The notes under the pieces were generated by a model. That model saw only the letters and a list, made by a program, of their open reading frames with translations. It made no database searches and had not been told where the DNA came from. Shown here piece after piece: positions 55,304 to 64,000 of a stretch of DNA of 64,000 nt (its first letter is position 1; the number at the start of each line of letters is the position of its first letter). The stretch is from positions 133,237,822 to 133,301,821 of the forward strand of contig NC_085141.1 of the NCBI RefSeq assembly GCF_024139115.2, in the 5' to 3' direction. Both the position numbers and the translations under genes were made by a program. The stretch is from Armigeres subalbatus. Taxonomy: Eukaryota > Arthropoda > Insecta > Diptera > Culicidae.

Positions 55304-58300
55304 ATAGGGCTGCGAAATGGTGAGTTGACATCCGGGAAGGGGCGCCTAACATAGCTCTGGTCCTCACAAGTTCCAATACTCACGCTTCCACGGGTCTTCC
55401 GATGACAATTGACCGCCAGCTAAGGGTTGCGTACTTAGCTGGTAGTGCAGCCTGGGCACTGTTGTCCTTCTGACATCAGCTAGAGTGAGAGGGTGCGTAC
55501 TGTGGGGTCTGCCTAGGATGTGGTGGGGTTCGACAGTGGGCTCTGTTGAACTTCTATAAAAAGCTGCATGTGTCCCCAAGCAGGCCCTATCAAAGCGACC
55601 GTGTGCCGCTCAAAGCGCACTAGCCTAGTCCTGGTGTTGGGTGGGACTTTAAACAAATTTGACCCGACTGATCGAGCGTCTGTCCACCAAGGAGGTGCGG
55701 CTCCAACAGCGTCTGTTCTGGCATCCAGCGGCTGAGTATGAAATGCTATTCCCCGGAAGCTATACCTAAGATGGCAGCCCCATCCCGGTGGATAGGGAAC
55801 CTTGGGCCAACAACCTACTGTTCCCGAAACATCAATTTGTTCGAGAATCCGATAATGAAAGAATACGGACTGATTTTACGGCGACGACTCTTAGCGCGAA
55901 ACAACGGACACGAATAGGAACATGGAACGTTTTAACCCTAGCCCAGCAGGGTAAATTGGCACAACTTGCCAATGAGGCACGCCGCATGAAGCTTGAGATC
56001 CTGGGACTGAGTGAAGTCCGTTGGCCAAACTTTGGAGAACACAGAACGCCGTCGGGACAAGTTCTGCTATACTCTGGTTTACGAGGTGAACACGCTCCCG
56101 GCATCGCGGAGTTGGCTTCCTACTAAGCGCTCAGGCACACTCTGCGCTTATGAAGTGGGAACCTATAAGTGAAAGGATAATCGTTGCCAGATTTAGAACA
56201 CGGGTCCGAAACCTTACTATAATCCAATGTTATGCGCCAACCGATGCTGCCGATCTGCAAGACAAAGAGAACTTCTACAGTCAACTCAATGCCGTCGTAG
56301 ATAGAATTCCGAAGGGTGATATCAAGATCTGTTTGGGCGACTTCAATGCGAAGATCGGATCCGACAACTCGAACCATGAGCGCATTATGGGACGCCATGG
56401 TCTCGGAGAAATGAGCGAAAACGGAGAGCTGTTCGCAGAATTTTGTGGTAATAACGACATGGTGATCGGGGATCGCTCTTCCTCATCGACCGGTTCACAA
56501 GGTCACGTGGGTCTCCGTGACGGCTTTACAGAAAATCAAATCGACCACATCTGCATCAGCCGAAAATGGAAACGGAGCCTTCTTGATGTACGGAATAAAC
56601 GTAGTGCCGATATCGCGTCTGATCATCACCTCCTCATCGGCGAAATACGCCTGCGCATTGCGCGGATTCGTCGGCAGGAGGAAAGAGTTGGACGACGATT
56701 CAACACACGCCGACTGGAAGATGCCACGGTGAAACGGTCCCTCGTTGAAGAACTGGAGACGCGTGCTGCAGATATTCCGGAAGGTGGCAGCGTGGAAGAC
56801 CAATGGACCGCCATCAAGAATGCCTTCATCGCCACCAGCGAGAACAATCTGGGTGAACTACGCAGCCAGAGAAAACAATGGATCACCGATGAGACCTGGA
56901 GGAAGATAGAGGAGCGAAGAGAAGCCAAAGCCGCGATAGAGCGATCGAAAACCAGAGGAGCCAAAGTCTTAGCCCGTCAACGATACACGGCTCTTGAGAA
57001 GGAAGTAAAACGCTCATGTCGACGGGACAAGCGAGCGTGGGCAGACTCTCTGGCCGACGAAGGAGAGAGAGCCGCCGCAACCGGGGACATTCGCCTCCTC
57101 TACGATATCTCACGACGCTTAAGCGGGGCGAAGATGAATGCAACGATGCCTGTGAAAGACGCGAATGATCAGTTATTGACCGACCCAACTGACCAGCTGA
57201 AACGCTGGTTCGAGCACTTCGAACAACTTTTTCAAGTGCCAACCAGGCCATCACCACCTCGGCATGATCTGCCTAGGATGCGACGTATAACACGTGTCAA
57301 TACCGAAGCTCCATCACTGCTAGAGATTCAAACAGCCATCCAAAGCATGAAATCGAATAAAGCCCCAGGGGTCGACCGTATATCAGCCGAGATGCTCAAA
57401 GCTGACCCCATGACATCCGCTCAACTACTGCATCGTTTATTTCGTAATATCTGGGACACCGCAACTTTCCCGGTCGACTGGATGCAAGGTATCTTAGTGA
57501 AGGTGCCCAAAAAGGGCGACCTGACTGTATGCGATAACTGGCGAGGCATTATGTTGCTGTGTACCGTTCTCAAAGTTCTGTGCAAAATTATCCTAGCCCG
57601 GATTCAGGAGAAGATCGATGCGACTCTCCGGCGGCAGCAAGCCGGATTCCGTGCCCGAAGATCCTGTGGACCATATTGTCACGCTCCGCATCATTCTGGA
57701 GCAGGTCAACGAATTCCAAGAGTCCCTTTACTTGGTATTCATTGACTACGAAAAAGCTTTCGACCGTCTCAATCACGAGAATATGTGGGGCGCCCTGAGA
57801 CGCAAGGGGTTCCTGAGAAAATCATCGGCCTCATCGAAGCACAGTACGAGGCCTTTTCGTGTAGAGTGCTGCACAATGGGGTCCTGTCCGACCCTATCCG
57901 GGTCGTAGCTGGTGTGAGGCAAGGATGTATTCTATCACCGTTACTGTTCCTCATCGTAATCGATGAGATTCTGGTAGATGCGATTGACCGTGAACCAAAC
58001 CGCGGGCTGTTATGGCAGCCTATAACCATGGAGCACCTAAACGACTTCGAATTGGCGGATGACGTTGCACTACTCGCGCAACGGCGCTCTGATATGCAGA
58101 GTAAGCTCAACGACCTTGCCGATCGCTCCTCCTCGGCAGGTTTAGTCATCAACGTCAACAAAACCAAATCGTTGGATGTAAACACGGTGACTCCTTCCAG
58201 TTTCACAGTAGCCGGGCAACCAGTGGAGAATGTTGAAAGCTTCCAATATCTTGGTAGCCAAATGGCGTCAGACGGCGGTACCAAGATCGACATAGGCGCA

Positions 58301-58858
58301 CGGATCAAGAAAGCAAGGGCTGCCTTTGCGAGTTTAAGAAATATCTGGAAAAACAGGCAGATAAGTGAACGCACCAAAATACGAATTTTCAACTCTAACG
58401 TGAAATCTGTGCTGTTATACGCTAGCGAAACATGGTGTGTATCAGTGGAGAACACTCAACGGCTGCAGGTGTTCATTAACAGATGCCTGCGGTATATAAT
58501 TCGGGCCTGGTGGCCTCACAACTGGATCTCAAACAACGAGCTCCATCGTCGTTGTCACCAGAGGCCGATAACAACAGAAATTCGGGATCGGAAGTGGGGC
58601 TGGGTCGGCCACACTCTACGTAGGGGCGGAAACGAAATCTGTAAGCAAGCATTAGACTGGAACCCAGCGGGACATCGCAGCAGAGGCAGACCCAGAGGCT
58701 CATGGCGGAGAAGCCTCAATAAAGAAATAAAAGAAGTCGACCGAAATCTAACCTGGCAACAGGTTAAAGCGATAGCCGGGCATCGTTCAGGATGGAGATC
58801 TTTCAAGTCGGCCCTTTGCACCACCGGAGGTGTACAGGATCCATAAGTAAGTAAGTAA
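55304..58858 (+). mobile_element. RTE-type LINE, nearly full length
   Basis: Flanked by GTCTGTGTCATTT (55291-55303, 58859-58871), a 13-base target duplication confirmed by the empty copy at about 61768. 3555 bases, ending in TAAG repeats. Leader with the module shared with 11.76-11.88 kb, then one ORF with endonuclease and RT. This length and layout fit RTE elements. A stop at 56124 and two frameshifts near 57660 and 57810 break it. Confidence 0.88.
55788..58846 (+). pseudogene. LINE endonuclease-reverse transcriptase
   Basis: Endonuclease: RIGTWNVLTL, LGLSEVRWP (catalytic Glu), a stop at 56124-56126, IIQCYAPTD, CLGDFNAKIG, QIDHICISRKWKRSL and SADIASDHHL (catalytic Asp-His). RT: KAPGVDRISAEML, IDYEKAFDRLNHENM (motif A), GVRQGCILSPLLFLI (motif B), and LNDFELADDVALLA (motif C, where FADD is usual and Leu replaces Phe). 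C-terminal SFQYLGSQMASDGG and RNIWKNRQISERTKIRIFNS to 58846. The style matches the so-called craniofacial development protein 2/BovB endonucleases, that is, RTE type. It would nick target DNA and prime reverse transcription. Three breaks make it inactive; catalytic residues are otherwise visible. Confidence 0.85.
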
Positions 58859-59307
58859 GTCTGTGTCATTTGTGTTAGATTTCGTCGGTTTTGTTAGTTG
58901 AGTCAGTGTCTGGACTCAAGAGGAAAGCCTGAAAGTAGGCTTCACGTTAAGTTGTGTTTTGGCTCAAGTTTGTTCCAGACACAGACATCGAATCGTTGAT
59001 GCTAAATGGCATTATTTGTTTCAAGGTGCCCAAATAGGATAATAATCCTGTACAAAGGCTCAGCTATGAATACAGCAAACTAATTGCTGTAGACAAAAGC
59101 GCAATACGCAATAAAAATATACATGCGGGATTTGACTGATGGACCAAAATCTCATATGAAACCTCGGCATTTCCCGTAATGGGCACCACCAAGCCGTCTC
59201 TCTCAGGGCACCCGGAGGAACGTGCATTATTTTAATTTGTTATTTGTACATGTTGGTAGTTAATCTTTATGTTGTTATAAAATAATTGTAACGTGGGGCC
59301 TGTTACA

Positions 59308-59378
59308 CTGGCGCCCAGCTAAATAACCCACAATGATAAGAATGACGATTTAAGATTACGACAAGAATCGATTTGATT
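59308..59378. other. Primer-binding-site-like start of LTR-element interior
   Basis: CTGGCGCCCAGCTAAATAAC begins one base after the proposed LTR end. GGCGCCC is the core of many retroviral primer sites. The matching tRNA was not identified. Confidence 0.4.
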
Positions 59379-60524
59379 CACGCTATGTTTAAAGGCAACT
59401 ATTATGCAAAGTTAATGCACCTCGGATGTTAACCCGTTAGGTCATAGTTTTTGACCTCTAGTTTAAGGATCCGTGTCGATTGAAATATTTCATCGGTGAA
59501 AATTTCACTTTTTTACCATTTAAAAAGATATTTTCAACCTAAAAATCTTTTCTGATTTTTTAAAAATTTTTGAAGCATGTTATATAAAATCTAGGCACAA
59601 CATTTTTTTCCTGATACTTCAAGGAAAATTTTCATATAAAAACAATTTTCATATGATCAAAGTAGCAGAAGTTATACTAAAAATACTGTTGACACCGAAC
59701 ATATATTTCATTTTCGATAGCGAATTCTTGTGTATGTAACTGCATATCTCATATGTGTTTATTAAAAAAAAACAGCAACCCTGCACCACTTGTTACCATA
59801 GCAACAGAATTTAACGCTGGATAGGCCAAGGAATTATATTTTAATTGTGTTCAATGTTCATAATCATTTTCTGGAAGGAGGAGACTATGACACAATTTTA
59901 GACAAAAACCCTCCTCCAGCGCTAAATTAGCTGATGCGATTGGTCTACCAAATCTTCGGCTCTGCAGCAAAAAAAAACATCCAGACAAATCTGAAGTCTG
60001 GACATCAAAGGTCAACGCAACTCATCACGCTCAACTTGATTTCACTGGGCGTTACTGCCGAAGTCTTTTTTTAAACGGGGTGTTTTGAAAGGAAAATAAT
60101 GCAATGGTTATTACAAGGTATTGGAGAATCTACCACAGGTAGTTGATTGCTGTTTTAGTGTTTTAGTTTTAGAGCTTTTTGTCCCAGTTGGATAGATCTT
60201 ATTTTGAAATTCCATGTTCTTGAATAGAGCGCATCACAGGAAGGTCTTACAAACTATACGGAGCAAACAACGGAAGCCATCCACAGAAATTTCTATACTA
60301 TCTATCAAAACTACAAAATGCCAGATAACCACGAACAGTATGCAAACTGTTATCCACGGTGGGAGCATAAAAGAGTGGTCACATAATGCAGACGTCCATT
60401 GAGGTTCAATCAAGTTTGAAATACAGAACATACATAAACACTACCTTGAACTAGTTCGTAGTTTTAATTTTTTGTTGATTTGAAATGTTAAAGAGTGATA
60501 TTATGTTCTTAAATTTAATAATAT

Positions 60525-60817
60525 TTCTTCTTATTGGAATTACATCAACCACTCTGACATATGCCGCCTCGGAGTTTAGTGTTTAGTGTTTATGCAGAGT
60601 TTAGTGTTTAGTGCTAAATGCACTAGTTATTAACTGCGAGGTTTCTATTCTAGTCCAAGCTACCATTTTCGCATTCGTATATCATGAGGCTACGATGATA
60701 CTTTATGCCCAGGGAAGGTGAGAATATTTCCTAGACAAGACCGGGAATCGAACCCAGCCACTTTTAGCATGGTCTTGCAGTGTAGCAGTGCATCTTACCG
60801 CACGGCTAAGGAAGGCT
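60525..60817 (-). mobile_element. Feilai-like SINE, near full length
   Basis: The minus strand starts AGCCTTCCTTAGCCGTGCGG (A-box region), has GGGTTCGATTCCCGGTC (B box), CTTCCCTGGGCATAAAGTAT, CGTAGCCTCATGATATACGA, AACCTCGCAGTTAATAACTA, and ends CCAATAAGAAGAAAT. tRNA-like head, body and tail match my memory of Feilai from Aedes. A local duplication of TTAGTGTTTAGTG lies in the 3' third. Confidence 0.68.
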
Positions 60818-60967
60818 ACAGATCTATTCATAATAAACCGTAAGAACATTTGAGACTGGCAGTAATTTTAATATAACTTCTACTATTTTCATCATATGAA
60901 AAATGTTTTTATATGAAAATGTTTCTTAAAGCATCAGGAAAAAAAAGTAGTGGTTGGATTTTATATA

Positions 60968-61186
60968 GGGGAAACTGGGGTAATATGCACCCCCGGGGCA
61001 AAACGACCCTTTGGCATTTTTGAATACATTTTCGGCAGTTTCTCGAGAGTATTTACCACAGCGCATGTAGTTCGGATCTCGAACTACCAGTCCAGTAGTA
61101 AACATTCTTGAAAATATCTCTGGAACACCGCTAAAAATCCCAAAAGGTCGTTTTGCCCCGGGGGTGCATATTACCCCAGTTTACCC
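60968..61186. mobile_element. MITE with GGGGCAAAACGACC arms
   Basis: TA at 60966-60967 and 61187-61188. The left half GTAATATGCACCCCCGGGGC mirrors the right half. It splits the foldback arm, whose other arm shows the empty site. Confidence 0.85.
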
Positions 61187-61389
61187 TAACTTGTTTCAAA
61201 AATTTTCAAAAAATCAGAGAAGGTTTTAGGTTAAAAATATTACCTTAAATAGTAAAAAAGTCAAAATTTCACCGATGAAATATTTTAATCGATGCAGATT
61301 CTTAAACTAGAGGTCAAAAACTATGATCTAACGGCTTAACATCCGAGGTGCATTCACTTTGCATAATAGTTGCCTTTAAACATAGCGTG

Positions 61390-61717
61390 TGATTGTTTAG
61401 TGTGGGATTCATTTGATTTTTCGCGAGAATCATTTGTAATCCAATTTAATTGTAGGATCAACAGAGTTAGTTTGGTGTAGTAAAGAATCTGATTATAGGA
61501 CAATTTGCCAAGACTCGTTGGCGTTCAGACAACTTTTGGTAGGATTCGCTACCGTTTATGAAGTTTTAGAATAGATTAAGTTTTTGAGATTTGTGGCTTA
61601 GGTTAAGTTTCCAGTCTGTTAGTCCTCTAGTCAGATTTTTCGTCACTAGCTGACTTAAGAATTTTTCATGAATCGGCTCTCCGATTCATGAAAAATCTGT
61701 GATGTTGGATAAGGTTG
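61390..61717. other. Interior flank with a small perfect hairpin
   Basis: ATTTTTCATGAATCGG and CCGATTCATGAAAAAT at 61661-61696 form a 16-bp stem with a 4-base loop. No gene in this stretch. Confidence 0.6.
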
Positions 61718-62545
61718 TGTTACGGTTGGTTTTATGTTGTTCGAATGGTTGTAAATATTCGATTGAGTCTGTGTCATTTGTGTTAGATTTCGTCGGTTTT
61801 GTTAGTTGAGTCAGTGTCTGGACTCAAGAGGAAAGCCTGAAGGTAGGCAATAAAATGTTTAGTTGGGATTTGTCTCAAGTTTGTTCCAGACACAGACATC
61901 GAATCGTTGATGCCAAATGGCATTAATTGATTCGGGGTGCCCAAATAGGATAAGAATCCTGTACAAAGGCTCAGCTATGAATACAGCAAACTAATTGCTG
62001 TATGGGATCGTTCAAAAATTACGTCCATCGTTTTTCGGAATTTTCAACCCCCCTCCCCCCCTCATGTCACAAACTGTCACAAATTAATGAACCCCCCCTC
62101 CCCCTGTACGTACATGTGTCAGTTTTTATTTTGGTGATTATTTAAGTTTTTCATTTTCCTACACTACTTTTACAATAGCATAGTGAGTTATGTCCCTTAC
62201 TAACAATTTCTTGAACAATTTGAATGTATGTTTTTAAAATGCAAATTGTCCCTAAAATACTTTCAATTTTTTTTTAGGGTGGACGTCACAAAAGACGATC
62301 CCCCCTCCCTCCCCCTGTCACAAATTGTCACAAAATTCGGACCCCCCTCCCCCCCTCAAACCTTGGACGTAATTTTTGAACGACCCCTATACAAAAAGCG
62401 CAATACGCAATAAAAATATACATGCGGGATTTGACTGATGGACCAAAATCTCATATGAAACCTCGGCATTTCCCGTAATGGGCACCACCAAGCCGTCTCT
62501 CTCAGGGCACCCGGAGGGAACGTGCATTATTTTAATTTGTTATTT
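61718..62545 (+). repeat. Right LTR-like repeat, truncated and split by a MITE
   Basis: Matches the left copy from TGTTACGGTTGG to ATTTTAATTTGTTATTT, then diverges, so the last ~60 bases are lost. Interrupted by the MITE at 62003-62387. Confidence 0.6.
62003..62387. mobile_element. MITE with ACGTAATTTTTGAACGA ends
   Basis: The left end GGGATCGTTCAAAAATTACG mirrors CGTAATTTTTGAACGACCCC at the right, and C-rich tracts (CCCCCCTCCCCCCC) lie inside each end. The left LTR-like copy shows the empty site. Confidence 0.85.
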
Positions 62546-62554
62546 CAGGCCTGG

Positions 62555-62690
62555 TAGCGGGTCACTTTTTAGTGACTTGGTCACTTTTTTCGGCCTAGTC
62601 ACTAAAAAGTCTCTTTTTTCGACCTCAAGTCACTAAAGTCACTTTTCTCGCAAAAGTCACTATTTTCAACTATTTTGAAACTATTGACCA
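62555..62690. repeat. GTCACTTTT motif cluster
   Basis: Ten or so GTCACT or AGTGAC words in about 130 bases, in both orientations. Unknown origin; resembles a short repeat element. Confidence 0.5.
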
Positions 62691-62699
62691 AGATTTATA

Positions 62700-64000
62700 A
62701 AGCTTTATGTATCCATCGGATGATGCTTTGTTCATGGAAGAAATGAAATTACGGATCTTGGAAAAATGAAAGCACTAAAACTACCCCAGCCATTTAACTC
62801 GCTGCTCTTATTGGCATTCCACCAGTAGCTAGTTGAAGGTGTTTTACGTCACAATTTGATAAATTGGTTTACAGTCATGCAAGCAGTTGACCTTTCGATT
62901 TCAAGATTGTAAAACTCAATCTTTATACAGTAGGGGAAGGTGGGGAGACTTGACCCCTTGGGATACATGCTTTTCCCCTGTTTTACCAAGAACTAAAGTA
63001 GTATTGCTATACCGTATGTTTATAATAGATCCTCTAGACAAATGATTGTTATGTGGCGATTTTTTTTTTTGATTGACAAGACAACCTCATTTACTCTATT
63101 ATTTACTGTGTTTTGTTCCTCCTCAAGATGTTTTTAGTGGCCACGCAAAATTTGAATAACTTCTCCCAATAATGATCAAATGCTATCATTTATGTCAGAG
63201 CACAAATCCATAAATATGCTGATTGATCTTCATTGATAAAAATGCCAACATTAAATCCCCAATTTCAGGATTTTTGGATTTTGACAAGCCTCAATTTGAG
63301 GAGACTTGATCCGTCATTAGTCATCTATATAAAAATTTGTCTAGAAAATTCAAGAAAATATAATTTGTTCTCTATTTTTGTAACTGGACAGATGTAATGA
63401 AGGGTTTGCTCTACATAAATATTTATTGATTAGATATCATAGAAAGGGATTCAAGTCTCCCCAATTTTGAAGATGGCATACGCTATTTAATTCCATAGCA
63501 AAAATCGTTCATGAATACGCAGCAAGTCGGAAAATCTGCGTATTTTGTAGGAATAATATTTAAAAATTCAGAGAACATGGTCGTCATTACAAGCAGGAGG
63601 ACGAGCGTTCACTACCAGGCTCGTTGTACATGAATCTTCATAATTTTTGTTTCGTTTTCTTCCAAAACGATCCGCACTGTTGTTCCTGTCGCACTAAAAT
63701 GCCAAAAACTTACGTGGTACCAGTGACAAATCGTAGAATTCTCTGCTTTTTTCTAAAGTAGGTGTTTAGCTAATCCAATTATTTCGCCGAGAAATCATTC
63801 TCGGGAAAGAAAAACAGGTACTATGTGTGATCTGATAACCATATTTCGGTCACTTCCAGCGGCGTAAAAATGTGATTTGCTTGCAAGACTACTCATAGTT
63901 AAAAGAGAGGACAATACAATTTTTCTTAGTCACTGAGTAGAGCGAGATGGATCAACTAGGTCTATTATATATGCAATCCTATCAATTTTAAACACACAAC
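62700..64000. other. No gene; one eroded TA-flanked element
   Basis: GGGGAAGGTGGGGAGACTTG after TA at 62931-62932 and TTCAAGTCTCCCCA at about 63451-63464 suggest a ~530-base element with a degraded right end; GAGGAGACTTGATCC at about 63297 echoes the left end. Otherwise AT-rich DNA. Confidence 0.4.

Larger units (their letters stand above)
55242..59307 (+). repeat. Left LTR-like repeat, split by an RTE-type LINE
   Basis: Starts TGTTACGGTTGG, is interrupted at 55304-58858, resumes, and ends CCTGTTACA at 59307, about 498 bases without the insertion. The second copy is at 61718-62545. Directly after, CTGGCGCCCAGCTAAATAAC resembles a retroviral-type primer-binding site. This supports an LTR and not a simple repeat, but no gag or pol remains between the copies. 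Confidence 0.6.
59379..61389. mobile_element. 2-kb foldback element with ~310-bp arms
   Basis: CACGCTATGTTTAAAGGCAA at the left mirrors the right end. TGATT lies outside both (59374-59378, 61390-61394). Arms run about 59379-59690 and 60860-61389, the right one split by a MITE. The middle holds a Feilai-like SINE and AT-rich DNA; frames at 60214-60431 are unconvincing. CAC ends with a 5-bp duplication recall Transib-type elements, but the termini do not match that consensus well. Confidence 0.75.

Noticed and set aside
57769..58455. 228-codon minus-strand frame
   Set aside because: Shadow of the LINE reverse transcriptase on the plus strand.
60730..60817. tRNA gene on the minus strand
   Set aside because: It continues into a Feilai-like body and 3' tail and has a degraded acceptor stem.

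Overview
This window looks like mosquito nuclear DNA, most likely Aedes. The genes have short introns of 60-90 bp with consensus GTAAGT donors. Two apolipophorin-III type genes are present. Most of the sequence is densely nested mosquito-style transposable elements, including SINEs resembling Feilai. The species call rests on recognised families and was not checked by a database search. No bacterial or viral genes, CRISPR array, rRNA or functional tRNA were seen.

The host genes lie mainly in the left half. (1) A two-exon apolipophorin-III gene on the minus strand (311-986). (2) A split, unrecognised plus-strand gene with exons at 2704-3029, 7310-7352, 7425-7510 and 7596-7647, and a possible hydrophobic first exon at 1829-1876. 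Its large intron holds a pogo-like element and other repeats. (3) A second, diverged apolipophorin-III-like gene on the minus strand (18501-19134), with a textbook TATA/initiator promoter. (4) A plus-strand gene for a Thr-rich, acidic/basic, probably secreted protein (26281-27421), whose signal peptide probably comes from an exon at 19548-19607, divergent from gene 3. Each apolipophorin gene therefore sits head-to-head with an unrelated plus-strand gene.

Between the genes are R1-like LINE fragments and a dead hAT transposase (9.3-13.8 kb), satellites and palindromes (14-18 kb), truncated minus-strand LINE copies (23.3-25.4 kb) and a jockey-like LINE fragment (29.1-29.7 kb).

The right half is a stack of insertions whose order can be read. 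At 32976-44425 two copies of a 1.28-kb terminal-inverted-repeat element abut head-to-tail with no base between them. One is split by a 3.7-kb inverted-repeat element with a 7-bp target duplication. The other is split by a Mag-like Ty3/gypsy element with 180-bp LTRs that look identical. At 44.6-47.4 kb a LINE carries a tRNA-Val-like SINE (12-bp duplication) and a 1.17-kb foldback (8-bp duplication). At 47.4-54.7 kb a BEL/Pao element, with a PHD finger in Gag, sits inside a second foldback copy and itself carries a MITE and a copia fragment. From 55.2 to 62.5 kb an LTR-like pair holds a nearly full-length RTE-type LINE, a 2-kb foldback, a Feilai-like SINE and two MITEs. Nearly all transposon reading frames are broken. 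The last 1.4 kb has repeats only.
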